64,000 bases of DNA from Prevotellaceae bacterium (GCA_031271815.1 JAISVA010000033.1:1-64000); one strand, 5' to 3'; counted from the first letter of the stretch, positions 53,345-63,451 are shown. Numbers and translations are program-made. The notes: generated by a model not told the origin, from the letters alone.

Positions 53345-53734
53345 GTAAACGTTATCCGAATTGAAGAATTTGCAGAAGAATTGAGGTAATAATGAGCAGT
53401 TTGCACCTTTGTTCGATGTAGAGTGAAAATGATGAAAAATTGATGAAAGCCTTGGAGGCGTTGAGCAGCACGCGGCTTTTGAAACGCTCAGACCGGTACA
53501 TTTGCATCTCAACAGTAAATTACCGGCCGACAGAATCGGTACCATGCACATCGACAATCGTATTCCGCATCACATTTATCAGATTGGTAACCAGCTCACC
53601 GGTCTGATATTCAAGACTTACAATTGGATTTTCGAAAGGAAGCATACGGTTAATCAAACGCATGCAGAGATTCTGATGTTCACCGAAAAGCGCTTGAATG
53701 TCAAATCATTTTTGGGGTCAAGATAGTGTGCCAC
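53345..53734 (-). pseudogene. N-terminal remnant of an Rpn/PD-(D/E)XK nuclease-transposase gene
   Basis: Reading the minus strand from GTG 53734 gives AHYLDPKNDLTFKRF. After a two-base loss it continues GEHQNLCMRLINRMLPFENP, then IVSLEYQTGELVTNLINVMR, NTIVDVHGTDSVGR, a TAA in place of Gln, then FTVEMQMYRSERFKSRVLLN and ASKAF. Another frame continues with KGANCSLLPQF. This is the N-terminal nuclease part of the Rpn family, including its IVDV and VEMQM catalytic strands. A -7 element (TATCTTTG, minus) survives at 53765-53772. The C-terminal part of such a gene is at 48404-48880. Confidence 0.8.
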
Positions 53735-53844
53735 AGTTGTTTGATTGAATGGTTGATATGGCCGCAAAGATAAAAAAATCAGCATGGAATTTTTGGATAT
53801 AAAATCTTTTTCAAATTTTTACGGCTTTGAATGATATTTTTTCA

Positions 53845-53852
53845 TAAATTTG
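53845..53852 (+). promoter_or_regulatory. -7 element of the alaS operon
   Basis: TAAATTTG, 97 bases before the alaS ATG. The leader in between is AT-rich; no T-box-like structure is evident. Confidence 0.5.
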
Positions 53853-53949
53853 TGACTTTTATATCGGGGAGGTATTTTTATATTTAATTGTTTGAAAATA
53901 AGAACTATAACTGATATATAATATTTATTTTAGAAATTTAAATATAAAT

Positions 53950-56565
53950 ATGTTGACAGCCAAAGAGACCCGTAAATCATTTCTGGATTTTTTCGCATCC
54001 AAAGAACATAAAATTGTTCCGTCAGCGCCGATGGTAGTAAAAAACGATCCGACCCTGATGTTTACCAATGCGGGAATGAACCAGTTCAAAGATATCTTTC
54101 TGGGCAATTCGCCGCGCTTATATCCGCGTGTCGCCGATTCTCAAAAATGCCTGCGTGTGAGTGGAAAACACAATGACCTGGAGGAAGTTGGACACGATAC
54201 CTACCATCACACAATGTTTGAAATGCTTGGAAACTGGTCATTTGGCGACTATTTCAAAAAAGAGGCGATTGCCTGGGCGTGGGAATATCTGGTCGATGTG
54301 GTAAAATTAGATCCGGACCGCCTGTATGTTACCGTGTTTGAAGGCAGCAGGGAAGATAATCTGGAACGGGATGAAGAGGCAGCCGAAATTTGGGCGCAAT
54401 TCCTTCCGAAAGAGCGCATTATCAACGGAAATAAAAAAGATAATTTTTGGGAAATGGGCGACACCGGTCCGTGTGGTCCGTGTTCCGAAATTCACATAGA
54501 CTTGCGTTCTGATGACGAGCGCGACAAAGTAGATGCACTGACATTAATTAACAACGACCACCCGCAGGTCATCGAAATCTGGAACAACGTATTTATGCAA
54601 TTCAACCGCAAGGCGGACGGTTCGCTGGAATCGCTTCCCGCCAAACATGTGGATACGGGAATGGGATTCGAACGCCTTTGTATGGCGCTGCAAGGCAAGC
54701 AATCAAACTACGATACGGATGTTTTCCAGCCGATTATCAAAGAAATCGGAAAAATTTGCGGTTGTGAATACGGCAAAAATGAGCAAACGGACATTGCCAT
54801 GCGCGTGATTGCCGACCACGTCCGCACGATTGCATTTTCGATTACCGACGGACAGTTGCCTTCCAATGCCAAAGCGGGTTATGTTATCCGCCGAATTTTA
54901 CGCCGCGCAGTTCGTTATGGATATACGTTTTTAGGTCAACGCCAGGCGTTTATGTATAAATTAATTCCAGCATTGATCGACAGTATGGGCGAGGCTTACC
55001 CTGAGTTGAAAGCACAGCAGATATTGATTGAAAAAGTAATCCGTGAAGAGGAAGAGTCTTTTTTGCGGACGCTCGACACCGGTATTCGATTGCTTGACAA
55101 GGTGATAAACGAAACCAGGCAAGCCGGGAAAACCGAAATCAGCGGAAAAGAAGCGTTTGTGCTTTATGACACATTCGGATTCCCGCTGGATTTGACCGAA
55201 TTGATTTTACGCGAAAACAGCCTGACGGTCAATATAAAAGAGTTTGACGAAGAGATGCAAAAGCAAAAGGAACGCGCCCGCAACGCAGCTTCCGTGGAAA
55301 CTGGCGATTGGATTACAATTCGTGAAGGGGAAACCGAATTTATCGGTTACGACCGGTTGGAAGCCGATGTTGAAATTCTTCGTTATCGTAAAGTAAAGCA
55401 AAAAAACCAGGAATTTTTTCAAATCGTATTAAATAAAACGCCTTTCTATGCCGAAATGGGAGGACAATTGGGCGATACGGGTTTCCTGACAAACGGCGAA
55501 GAAAAAATAGAAATCATTGATACCAGAAAAGAAAATAACCTCAGCATACACTTGGCAAAAAAGATGCCGTCTGACCCTACGGCTGTTTTTCATGCAGCAG
55601 TAGATCTCGAGAAACGCAGGCAAACTGCTAACAATCACACCGCTACACATTTACTTCACGAAGCATTACGCGAAGTGCTTGGAACGCACGTGGAACAAAA
55701 AGGCTCATTCGTTTCGCCCGAAGCGTTGCGTTTTGACTTTTCGCATTTTCAGAAAATGACGGATGAAGAGCTTCGCGAAGTGGAAAAATCGGCGAACAGG
55801 AAAGTACGTCAAAATTTCCCGCTGGAAGAAAACCGGAGCATACCGGTAAGAGAGGCGCAGGCTATGGGTGCAATGGCGCTTTTCGGCGAAAAATACGGGG
55901 AAACCGTGCGCGTGATTAAATGCGGTTCGTCCATAGAGCTTTGCGGAGGTACGCATGTTCAGGCAACGGGACAAATTGGCTTGATCCGGATTGTGTCCGA
56001 AAGCTCAATTGCCGCAGGCGTTCGTCGCATCGAAGCAGTTACGGCTGAAAAGGCAGAAGAGATGGTTTACATCCAGCAGGATATATTGAAAGAAGCAAAA
56101 AATTTCCTTCATAATACGCCGAATCTATTGCAGTCAATCAAGAAAACGATAGAGGAAAATGCCGAGATGAAAAAGCAGGTGGAAGATTTTATGCAGGAAA
56201 AAATCGTACAGGTAAAAAATGCGTTGATTGAACGTGCAACAACAAATCTTCACGGTGTTAAAATTGTTGTGCTAAAAGGAAAATTCCCTGCCGAATTTGT
56301 CAAATCCGTAGCATTCCAGGTGCGCAACCAACTGAAAGAAAAGATGTTGTTCGTGGGTGGAACGGAAGAGAATGACAAACCAATCCTGACTGTCGCACTT
56401 TCGGACGATTTGGTTGCCGGAGGATTGAACGCTACGAATATGATTCGTGAAGCAGCCAAAGAAATCCGGGGCGGCGGCGGCGGTCAGCCGTTTTTTGCTA
56501 CAGCAGGCGGAAAAAATACGGCAGGATTGGAAAAAGCGATAGAGGCAGTGGTGAATTTGGTTTAA
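53950..56565 (+). CDS. alaS: Alanyl-tRNA synthetase
   Basis: 871-residue class II synthetase. The catalytic core starts [46 protein letters not shown] (motif 1 region) and includes [13 protein letters not shown]. The tRNA-recognition domain is followed by the editing domain with its zinc motif [11 protein letters not shown] and CGGTH. The C-Ala domain ends [17 protein letters not shown]. The length is normal. It leads a run with cdsA, psd and pssA. Confidence 0.97.
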   Translation: MLTAKETRKSFLDFFASKEHKIVPSAPMVVKNDPTLMFTNAGMNQFKDIFLGNSPRLYPRVADSQKCLRVSGKHNDLEEVGHDTYHHTMFEMLGNWSFGDYFKKEAIAWAWEYLVDVVKLDPDRLYVTVFEGSREDNLERDEEAAEIWAQFLPKERIINGNKKDNFWEMGDTGPCGPCSEIHIDLRSDDERDKVDALTLINNDHPQVIEIWNNVFMQFNRKADGSLESLPAKHVDTGMGFERLCMALQGKQSNYDTDVFQPIIKEIGKICGCEYGKNEQTDIAMRVIADHVRTIAFSITDGQLPSNAKAGYVIRRILRRAVRYGYTFLGQRQAFMYKLIPALIDSMGEAYPELKAQQILIEKVIREEEESFLRTLDTGIRLLDKVINETRQAGKTEISGKEAFVLYDTFGFPLDLTELILRENSLTVNIKEFDEEMQKQKERARNAASVETGDWITIREGETEFIGYDRLEADVEILRYRKVKQKNQEFFQIVLNKTPFYAEMGGQLGDTGFLTNGEEKIEIIDTRKENNLSIHLAKKMPSDPTAVFHAAVDLEKRRQTANNHTATHLLHEALREVLGTHVEQKGSFVSPEALRFDFSHFQKMTDEELREVEKSANRKVRQNFPLEENRSIPVREAQAMGAMALFGEKYGETVRVIKCGSSIELCGGTHVQATGQIGLIRIVSESSIAAGVRRIEAVTAEKAEEMVYIQQDILKEAKNFLHNTPNLLQSIKKTIEENAEMKKQVEDFMQEKIVQVKNALIERATTNLHGVKIVVLKGKFPAEFVKSVAFQVRNQLKEKMLFVGGTEENDKPILTVALSDDLVAGGLNATNMIREAAKEIRGGGGGQPFFATAGGKNTAGLEKAIEAVVNLV

Positions 56566-56581
56566 CTGATTTTTTAGAGAA

Positions 56582-57418
56582 ATGATTAAAAATTTAATAC
56601 TGCGGACAGTCTCAGGAGCTGTTTTTATCAGCGTAATGATTGCTGCAATATGGTTTCCACCTTATCTTTTCGGTGCGGTGTTTCTGTTGATTACCGTATT
56701 GGGATTGAGGGAGTTTTATGTTCTTTCAGACGCTATTGAAGGAGTGAAAACCTCAAAAATATTTTCCATTATTAGCGGGACAATTCTTTTTCTATGTTTT
56801 TTCTCCACGAATTTTCTCAATACGCAATCCGAGGTTCTTGTGAATCTCTTATTGGGTTTATATGTTCTTAGTGTTACAACACTGTTCTTAATTGAGCTTT
56901 TTCGCAACCAAAAGAACCCCATTCAAAATATTGCTATTTCGTTAATGGGACATATTTATGTTACACTTCCATTTGCTTTTATTTGCCTGATGGAAAGCAG
57001 TCATAAAATATTTGTTCTCGCATTTTTTCTGATTATATGGGCATCGGATACGGGTGCCTATTTAACAGGAATTTGTATCGGAAAACATAAGATGTTTGAA
57101 AGAATTTCGCCTAAAAAAACGTGGGAAGGTTTCTTTGGAGGAATGATTTTTGCATTGATTACTGGGTTTATTTTCAATTACTTAACCGAAAATAACAGAC
57201 TATTTGAACTGTGGCAATGGTTAATCTTTGCGCTGATCATTTTTATCTTCGGCACGTTGGGCGACCTGGTAGAATCCATGTTTAAGCGCTCATTGAATGT
57301 AAAAGATTCCGGATCATTTCTGCCGGGACACGGCGGACTGTTAGACCGGTTTGACAGTGCGATAATTGCTGCGCCGGTAGCGTTTGTGTTTTTAATTTTG
57401 TGTTCATTGCATTTTTAA
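56582..57418 (+). CDS. cdsA: Phosphatidate cytidylyltransferase
   Basis: 278-residue polytopic membrane enzyme that makes CDP-diacylglycerol from phosphatidate and CTP, the branch point of phospholipid synthesis. About seven helices are visible. The C-terminal signature is complete: SDTGAYLTGICIGKHKMFERISPKKTWEGFFGG, then GDLVESMFKRSLNVKDSGSFLPGHGGLLDRFDS. The start lies 16 bases after the alaS stop. It supplies the substrate for PssA two genes downstream. Confidence 0.95.
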   Translation: MIKNLILRTVSGAVFISVMIAAIWFPPYLFGAVFLLITVLGLREFYVLSDAIEGVKTSKIFSIISGTILFLCFFSTNFLNTQSEVLVNLLLGLYVLSVTTLFLIELFRNQKNPIQNIAISLMGHIYVTLPFAFICLMESSHKIFVLAFFLIIWASDTGAYLTGICIGKHKMFERISPKKTWEGFFGGMIFALITGFIFNYLTENNRLFELWQWLIFALIIFIFGTLGDLVESMFKRSLNVKDSGSFLPGHGGLLDRFDSAIIAAPVAFVFLILCSLHF

Positions 57419-57472
57419 TTTTGCCGTTTCCATAAAAAACATTAATTTCGCACGGCAAAAAACATAATTTCA

Positions 57473-58141
57473 ATGACAATACATAAAGAGGGTAGGAGGA
57501 TTTTACTGACGCTGTTCATTTTGATAGCGATTGTTGACTTGTTGGCTTATTGGCAATTGATGGAAAATCATTCGACCGTTGCGAAATACGCCATCGGGGT
57601 AAGTCTCCTCGTTTTCTTATTTTTCCTGAACTTCTTCCGCAATCCGAATCGCGTATTCGACGGTTTTGAAGAAGGAATGATTGTTGCTCCGGCCGACGGG
57701 ACGGTCGTCGTGATCGAACCGACAATTGAAGATGAATACCTGAAAGAAAAACGGATTCAGGTTTCTATCTTTATGAGCGTATTCAATGTGCATGCAAACT
57801 GGTATCCAACCAGCGGAAAGGTAATTTATTACACGCATAACAACGGTCGTTTTATGGCGGCAAATTTACCTAAATCAAGCATTGAAAATGAACGTTCAAC
57901 CGTAGTTGTTGAAACACGAAGCGGAGTAAAAATCCTGTTTCGCCAGGTTGCCGGAGCGCTGGCTCGCCGCATTGTTACGTACTCGCGCGAAGGAGAGGAA
58001 TGTTGCGTGAACCAACAAATGGGATTCATTAAATTCGGTTCCCGTGTGGATTTATTCTTACCTTTGGATGCCGAAATTCTGGTCAATATGAAACAATGTG
58101 TTACCGGAAATAAAACAGTAATTGCACGATTAAAAAAATAA
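57473..58141 (+). CDS. psd: Phosphatidylserine decarboxylase (short, Psd family)
   Basis: 222-residue pyruvoyl enzyme that turns phosphatidylserine into phosphatidylethanolamine. Two N-terminal membrane helices (about 10-52) are followed by the NPNRVF segment, VAPADGTVV, the catalytic-His-containing FMSVFNVHANWYP, and the self-cleavage site Gly189-Ser190 in IKFGSRVDLF. It is the short proenzyme type common in Bacteroidota. It sits between cdsA and pssA. Confidence 0.93.
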   Translation: MTIHKEGRRILLTLFILIAIVDLLAYWQLMENHSTVAKYAIGVSLLVFLFFLNFFRNPNRVFDGFEEGMIVAPADGTVVVIEPTIEDEYLKEKRIQVSIFMSVFNVHANWYPTSGKVIYYTHNNGRFMAANLPKSSIENERSTVVVETRSGVKILFRQVAGALARRIVTYSREGEECCVNQQMGFIKFGSRVDLFLPLDAEILVNMKQCVTGNKTVIARLKK

Positions 58142-58146
58142 TTCGT

Positions 58147-58845
58147 TTGAATATAACAAAACATATTCCTAATTTTATTACCTGTCTGAATCTCTTCTCA
58201 GGGTGCGTTTCTTGTGTAATGGCTTTTCAGGGAGCATATTTATATGCGGCGCTCTTTATGTATCTTGCCGCGGTTTTCGATTTTTTGGACGGAATGACGG
58301 CGCGTTTACTCAATGCGTACTCCAGGATCGGGAAAGAGCTTGACTCGCTTTCCGACATGGTCAGTTTTGGCATAGCGCCGGGTTTTATCCTTTTTTCGTG
58401 GATGCAGACCATTGCGCCCGACAGGCTGTTTTTACCTTACCTTGCATTTCTCATTCCGGTCTCTTCGGCTTTGCGGTTGGCAACGTTCAATATTGACGAC
58501 CGGCAGGCAATTTCTTTTATCGGTCTGCCAACGCCGGCCAACGCCATATTCATCGCATCGCTTATTTCATACGTTTCACTGCTCGAAAAACCGGATTTTC
58601 TGTCGGACATTGTATCCAATGTTTGGGTTATCATTACGCTAATCATTGTGTTGTCTTTTTTGCAGAATTCCAACTTGCCGATGTTTTCGTTGAAATTTAA
58701 AAACCTGACTTGGAGAGACAATAAAACCTGCTACATCTTTCTGATTTTATCCCTTGCTTTGTTGATCATCTTCCAACTGGCTGCTATACCGTTAATCATT
58801 GTTCTGTTTATCCTGATGTCCTTGTTTCTGTATTTGAAAAAATAA
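58147..58845 (+). CDS. pssA: CDP-diacylglycerol--serine O-phosphatidyltransferase
   Basis: 232-residue membrane enzyme of the CDP-alcohol phosphotransferase family. The motif D-G-x2-A-R-x8-G-x3-D-x3-D is present as DGMTARLLNAYSRIGKELDSLSD, near residues 49-71. About six to eight helices are visible. No ATG is available near the conserved N-terminus NITKHIPNFITCLNLFSG, so I use the TTG at 58147, five bases after the psd stop. The gene order cdsA-psd-pssA gives the complete route from phosphatidate to phosphatidylethanolamine. Confidence 0.93.
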   Translation: MNITKHIPNFITCLNLFSGCVSCVMAFQGAYLYAALFMYLAAVFDFLDGMTARLLNAYSRIGKELDSLSDMVSFGIAPGFILFSWMQTIAPDRLFLPYLAFLIPVSSALRLATFNIDDRQAISFIGLPTPANAIFIASLISYVSLLEKPDFLSDIVSNVWVIITLIIVLSFLQNSNLPMFSLKFKNLTWRDNKTCYIFLILSLALLIIFQLAAIPLIIVLFILMSLFLYLKK

Positions 58846-59298
58846 AATGCTGCTGATCGGCATTATTGCGCCTGATGCCAAAGTCAATGAAATTTCATAA
58901 ACACAAAGGCCCTTGTGTTGTTTACTTTTTTTCGTTAGGGATAATACAGTAAGCATAAAAAATAAACCAGGAAAAAAATAAAACAAAAAAATAAACCCCT
59001 TTGATTTTAAGATATTCATCTTTGATTCATTATTCTAAAATGGCGAGTTGACAGATCGTTTGCCGTTTTTTGAAAATTTAACCGGGAACTGAAAATGCGT
59101 AAATATGACATCTATATTAAAATTATCTTCATACTTGTTTTATATCCTTTAATTGTTTACATTTGCATCCGTTTTTGATTGATTGTGTTTGTTTTTTAAA
59201 TTCGGGTGAGTTGAATTGTGGAAAAAGAACAAATGTAAGCAAGGCGGATTTTATTATAATTGATTTTTTATTACTTAATAAGTTTAATTATAATTAGC
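58846..59298. other. Intergenic region between pssA and speA
   Basis: Holds a weak hairpin (AACACAA 58900-58906 with 58913-58919, then a T run) that may terminate the pssA operon, and the speA promoter at 59135-59165. The rest is AT-rich, with no gene I can support. Confidence 0.5.
59135..59165 (+). promoter_or_regulatory. Promoter of the arginine decarboxylase gene
   Basis: TTG at 59135-59137, 20 bases, then TACATTTG at 59158-59165. It predicts a leader of about 127 bases before the ATG at 59299. Confidence 0.65.
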
Positions 59299-60690
59299 AT
59301 GAAGAATAAGTATATTGATTTAATTGAACAGTCTTTTGAGTTTCCCAATCAGGAATTTAGTGTCAATGACAATGAATTGTATTGGTTTAATGTTCCCTTA
59401 ATGGACGTTATTAAACAGTATGGAACCCCTCTGCGGATTGCCTATTTACCTAAGATAGCACAGAATATTCAGAGTGTGCGGCGTATGTTTAACGTGGCTA
59501 TGGCAAAGGTGGATTATAATGGAGAATATAATTATTGCTATTGTTCGAAGAGTTCGCATTTCTCTTTTGTAATGGAAGAAGTATTGAGAAATGATGTCAA
59601 TTTAGAAACATCTTCGGCATTTGATATAAATTTATTAGAAGCATTATACGAATCCGGACATCTTAAAAAAGATAAATATATCGTTTGTAATGGATTTAAA
59701 CGTCCGCAATACATCGAAAATATCCAACGTTTTATTGAACTCGGATTTGAAAATACAATACCTATACTGGATAATATTTTTGAATTAGACCTTCTGTTAA
59801 AGGATTTTGATAAGAAATTTAAGATCGGTATTCGCATTGCTTCGGAGGAAGAACCGAAGTTTGATTTCTATACCTCGCGTTTAGGTATCAGGTATAACGA
59901 CATTGTGCCTTACTATTTGAAGAAGATTAAAGAGAATCCGCAGGTCGAAATGAAAATGCTCCATTTCTTTATTAATACCGGAATTAAAGACACTGCATAT
60001 TATTGGAATGAGTTGAACAAAGGAGTTAACCTTTATTGCGAATTGAAAAAAGTTTGCCCCGAACTGGATAGCTTGAACATTGGCGGCGGCTTCCCGATAC
60101 AGGCGCATTTGGATTTTACTTATGATTATGAATACATGGCTGAGGAAATTGTAGCGCAGATCAAAAATACGTGTATGCAGCAGGGCGTTCCCGAACCGAA
60201 TATTTTTACGGAATTCGGCTCTTATACCGTTGGCGAAAGCGGTGCCATACTTTACTCTATCGTAAACCAGAAAAAGCAGAATGACCGCGAGTTGTGGAAT
60301 ATGATCGACAGTTCATTTATCACTACTTTGCCGGATACATGGGCGATTAACCAGCGTTTTCCGTTCCTCGCCATTAACAATTGGGATTCGGAGTATGAAC
60401 GCGTGCATCTTGGCGGACTCACGTGCGACAGCGAGGATTTTTACAATGCAGAGGCTCATTCGAATGCTATTTTCCTCCCGAAAATGCACGACGATCGCGA
60501 ACAGTACATCGGTTTCTTTCACATGGGAGCTTATCAGGAATCGTTGAGCGGATTCGGCGGAATTCAGCATTGCCTGTTGCCGGCGCCGAAAATGGTGGTG
60601 ATTGATATTGACGAGAATGGCGAATATTTTACTAAACTTTTCGCTAAGGAACAGAGTTATAAGTCGATGTTGAAAATTTTGGGATATTAA
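59299..60690 (+). CDS. speA: Arginine decarboxylase, short flavobacterial type
   Basis: About 463 residues of the alanine-racemase-fold (fold III) decarboxylases. The opening KNKYIDLIEQSFEFPNQEF, the PLP-lysine region YNYCYCSKSSHF, IGIRIASEEEPKFDFYTSRLGI, LNIGGGFP and TEFGSYTVGESGA match the short arginine decarboxylases of Bacteroidota. So do LGGLTCDSEDFYN and GAYQESLSGFGGIQHCL. It makes agmatine for polyamine synthesis. It lacks the insertions of the 630-residue SpeA form. I start at 59299, where the family begins. Specificity for arginine rather than another basic amino acid is inferred from overall similarity. Confidence 0.85.
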   Translation: MKNKYIDLIEQSFEFPNQEFSVNDNELYWFNVPLMDVIKQYGTPLRIAYLPKIAQNIQSVRRMFNVAMAKVDYNGEYNYCYCSKSSHFSFVMEEVLRNDVNLETSSAFDINLLEALYESGHLKKDKYIVCNGFKRPQYIENIQRFIELGFENTIPILDNIFELDLLLKDFDKKFKIGIRIASEEEPKFDFYTSRLGIRYNDIVPYYLKKIKENPQVEMKMLHFFINTGIKDTAYYWNELNKGVNLYCELKKVCPELDSLNIGGGFPIQAHLDFTYDYEYMAEEIVAQIKNTCMQQGVPEPNIFTEFGSYTVGESGAILYSIVNQKKQNDRELWNMIDSSFITTLPDTWAINQRFPFLAINNWDSEYERVHLGGLTCDSEDFYNAEAHSNAIFLPKMHDDREQYIGFFHMGAYQESLSGFGGIQHCLLPAPKMVVIDIDENGEYFTKLFAKEQSYKSMLKILGY

Positions 60691-60694
60691 TGCA

Positions 60695-60757
60695 CGAAAA
60701 GCAGGAAGGCGCGAAAGGAGTTTCTTTGTATCTCTCTTCGTGCCTTCCTGCTTTTCG
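60695..60757. terminator. Bidirectional hairpin between speA and aroC
   Basis: 21-base arms CGAAAAGCAGGAAGGCGCGAA (60695-60715) and 60737-60757 with one mismatch. It lies between two convergent genes. Confidence 0.75.
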
Positions 60758-60766
60758 TCTTTCGCG

Positions 60767-61831
60767 CTATTTACTCAATAAATAAGCATCCAAAAGCACC
60801 ATCGCCGCCATCGCCTCAACGATGGGTACGGCTCGCGGAAGCACACACGGATCATGACGACCTTGCGCGTGTAATTCGACGTTTTCCTTTTTTTCGTTCA
60901 CTGTTTGCTGCTCTTGCAGAATGGTTGGGACGGGTTTGAATGCCACACGAAAATAAATATCCTCGCCGTTAGAGATACCGCCCTGTATGCCGCCCGAATA
61001 GTTGGTTTTGGTGCGAATTCTTCCGTCTTCTGCGATGAAAACGTCATTCGCTTCCGAACCTTTGAGACTAACGCCGGCAAACCCCATTCCGTAGTCAAAT
61101 CCTTTTGCTGCATTAATTGAAAGCATTGCACTTGCCAATTGGGCGTGTAGCTTTCCGAAAACGGGCTCTCCCAATCCAACGGGAACCCCCTTGATGATGC
61201 ATGAAATCACACCGCCAATGGTGTCTCCTTCCGCTTTGATCTGTTTGACCAATTCAATCATTTTTTCAGCTGTTTCGGCATCCGGACAACGAACAATATT
61301 ATTTTCCGTCTGCGATAAATCCAGTTCGGAATAATCCTTATTCAACACAATACTTCCCGCTTGCGAGGTGTAGGCTTGTATCGTAATCCCCAACTTTTTA
61401 AGAGCCAGTTTAGCCAGTGCGCCGCCTGCCACTCGCGCAATGGTTTCTCTTGCCGATGACCTGCCTCCGCCCCGGTGATCACGGATTCCGTATTTCGCGG
61501 TGTAAGTGTAGTCGGCATGCGACGGGCGAAACACGTCCTTCATTTTTTGATAATCGGACGAATGCTGGTTTTTATTCCAAATCAGGAAAGCAATCGGCGT
61601 TCCGGTTGATTTTCCCTCATAAATGCCGGAAAGAAATTCGATTCGGTCACTCTCATCACGCGGGGTGGTAATAGACGATTGCCCGGGGCGACGGCGATCC
61701 AATTCACGCTGCACGAATTCTTCATCAATCTCAATCCCGGAAGGAAAGCCGTCGATAATTCCCCCCACCGCTTTTCCATGTGATTCGCCAAAAGTGGTAA
61801 GAGTGAAAATTTTTCCGAATGTATTACTCAT
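60767..61831 (-). CDS. aroC: Chorismate synthase
   Basis: 354-residue FMN-dependent enzyme making chorismate from EPSP, the last shikimate step. The signatures are present: [75 protein letters not shown], and the late [17 protein letters not shown]. It is the full family length. It lies between two large palindromes and has no other aro gene nearby. Confidence 0.97.
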   Translation of the reverse strand: MSNTFGKIFTLTTFGESHGKAVGGIIDGFPSGIEIDEEFVQRELDRRRPGQSSITTPRDESDRIEFLSGIYEGKSTGTPIAFLIWNKNQHSSDYQKMKDVFRPSHADYTYTAKYGIRDHRGGGRSSARETIARVAGGALAKLALKKLGITIQAYTSQAGSIVLNKDYSELDLSQTENNIVRCPDAETAEKMIELVKQIKAEGDTIGGVISCIIKGVPVGLGEPVFGKLHAQLASAMLSINAAKGFDYGMGFAGVSLKGSEANDVFIAEDGRIRTKTNYSGGIQGGISNGEDIYFRVAFKPVPTILQEQQTVNEKKENVELHAQGRHDPCVLPRAVPIVEAMAAMVLLDAYLLSK

Positions 61832-61867
61832 TTTTCTTGGTGTTGTACGTTGACTTAAACGTTCAAA

Positions 61868-62041
61868 AGGCGCGAAGGGGCTGTCTTAAAAGAACGCGGA
61901 TGACGCAGATAACACGGATCTTCACAGATAACAAACGAACAGGAATTTTATATATAACTAATTATCAACGATATAAAAATTAGTGTTCATCTGTGTCATC
62001 TGCGTTCAAAAAGACTTTTGAGACAGCCTCTTCGCGCTTTT
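61868..62041. repeat. Long palindromic repeat, family B, copy 2
   Basis: About 174 bp, with the family B ends GGGGCTGTCTTAAAAGAACG and CTTTTGAGACAGCCTC. The interior runs nearly base for base with 11367-11530 (GATCTTCACAGATAACAAAC and so on). An extra GCGCGAAGG/CTTCGCGC outer stem is specific to this copy. It lies behind slyD and in front of aroC. Confidence 0.8.
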
Positions 62042-62048
62042 TCGCGCA

Positions 62049-62597
62049 TTAATTACAGCCGCAGCTGCATTCTCCGCAGTCGTCCTGCGAGCAACCGCCG
62101 CCACAACCAGGCTGGGTAAATGCTGCGATTTCTTCTTCAGTAGCATCTCTTACTTCCAGGACTTCGCCTGTAAAGTGTAATGTTTCGCCTGCTAATGGGT
62201 GGTTGAAGTCCATTTCTACCTGATTGTCGGTGATCGAAACCACGGTTCCGCTCAAGCGATTTCCGGCATTGTCCATCATTGGAACCACATTTCCTTCAAA
62301 GAGTACTTCCGAATCAAGTTCTCCATCAACTTCAAAGATACTTTTATCTAATTTGATAATATTTTCATCTTCATACTCGCCATAAGCTTCTTCCGGTTTA
62401 ATCTCGAAATCGAATTTATCGCCTGCTTTCAAGCCTTTCAGGTTTTCTTCGAATTTTTCCAACATCATACCGGTACCGAAAATAAACTTCAGCGGATTTT
62501 CTTTAGAAGTTTTTTCCATCAGTTCCGGTTTCTCATCTTTCTCGCCAACATAAAGTTCGTAAGAAACTGTTACAAATTTTTTTTCTGAAATAGTCAT
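62049..62597 (-). CDS. slyD: FKBP-type peptidyl-prolyl isomerase, SlyD-like
   Basis: 182-residue SlyD-type protein. The FKBP core is interrupted by the insert-in-flap chaperone domain. Seen: FVTVSYELYVGEKDE, FGTGMMLEKFEENLKGLKAGDKFDFEIKPEEAYGEYED, and DFNHPLAGETLHFTGEVLEVRDATEEE. The tail is rich in Cys and Gly (PGCGGGCSQDDCGECSCGCN) and should bind metal, like the His-rich tail of E. coli SlyD that hands nickel to hydrogenase. A TATCTTTG -7 element lies at 62664-62671 on the minus strand. Confidence 0.92.
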   Translation of the reverse strand: MTISEKKFVTVSYELYVGEKDEKPELMEKTSKENPLKFIFGTGMMLEKFEENLKGLKAGDKFDFEIKPEEAYGEYEDENIIKLDKSIFEVDGELDSEVLFEGNVVPMMDNAGNRLSGTVVSITDNQVEMDFNHPLAGETLHFTGEVLEVRDATEEEIAAFTQPGCGGGCSQDDCGECSCGCN

Positions 62598-62663
62598 TGC
62601 TTTTCGTTTTTTAAGTTAATATTTCAAGTTTAAGAATAAAATCTCTTTCAAAAAAGACCGACG

Positions 62664-62671
62664 CAAAGATA
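62664..62671 (-). promoter_or_regulatory. -7 element of slyD
   Basis: CAAAGATA on the plus strand, TATCTTTG on the minus strand, 67 bases before the slyD start. Confidence 0.5.
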
Positions 62672-62722
62672 TAATTATTTATGTGTAAAGTCTTCTTAAA
62701 TATTTTTTTTGTATAAATATTT

Positions 62723-63451
62723 TTATTTGTTCACGTTGTTTTTCATTCTTTCGGATTTCACCTTCCGGATGTACTCCAAAGAAACACAGGCAAAATCGGC
62801 AATCATTTCGTCCGACAGGTTTTTGCCGGGCATATTGGTTACGATTTCACGGCTTCGATGTTCTAAGGCGTGAATTTCTCTATGTTTTGCTAATTTCAAA
62901 CCGCGTTTCATTCCTTCGCGTTCTCTTGCCCTTAATATCATTCTTCTATTCCCATTGTCTCCGTCCTCCTTTTTATTTGATCCAAATGATGTTCAAAAAT
63001 AATATTATTTTCTGTGTTTTCAAAATGAATGCAGCTATTCAAAAAAGTCATCATTTTATGTATTTTCTCTTTGTCAAATGATTTTTCAAAAAGCTTTCGT
63101 GCCAGTTTCAACTTTATCTCCATCAGCGTATCATCATCCAACCGCTTCTGTTTCAATGACGAACACGCTGTGAGGACAACTATTGCAAAAGTGCAACAGT
63201 TCTTCCTCGCTTTGCTCCGAAATTTTGTAAACATTGTAATGATACTCCAGCCTGGCGCCCGGAAATTCGGTGGCGTATTTGACTGAAAACTCATCTTCTC
63301 CGGGCGGGAAAAGCTGTTCCAATTCTTTATCGGGGAATTGGATTCCGCGGCCGAAATCAAAAATTTCGTCTGCGTTGGGGTGCATAAACCGCAGGAAATC
63401 ATCGAAAAGATCTTCTAAAATACCTTTCCACAAGTCGTCGTTACTTTGCAT
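62723..63451 (-). pseudogene. Decayed Rpn-family nuclease/transposase gene (second subfamily)
   Basis: The minus strand opens MQSNDDLWKGILEDLFDDFL and continues HPNADEIFDFGRGIQFPDKE and LEQLFPPGEDEF. It then jumps to YNVYKISEQSEEELLHF, so a central block of the family (the catalytic strands) is deleted. Two frame changes follow: KRLDDDTLMEIKLKLARKLF is in a second frame, and MILRAREREGMKRGLKLAKH in a third, starting in an ATGA overlap at 62941. The family is recognisable throughout, but no intact protein can be made. Confidence 0.78.

Noticed and set aside
53152..53364. 70-codon open frame
   Set aside because: It lies within the third family C palindrome and reads repeat sequence.
59095..59178. 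27-codon hydrophobic peptide frame (MRKYDIYIKIIFILVLYPL...)
   Set aside because: The speA promoter elements lie inside it and there is no ribosome-binding site, so it is probably chance.
8325..62041. Possible CRISPR array among the many repeats
   Set aside because: The repeats are scattered palindromes at different loci, not regularly spaced direct repeats, and no cas genes are present.
9459..63451. A complete defence system built from the PIN, ORF6N, AAA-ATPase and Rpn genes
   Set aside because: These genes are dispersed, partly broken and not co-oriented; nothing shows that they act together.
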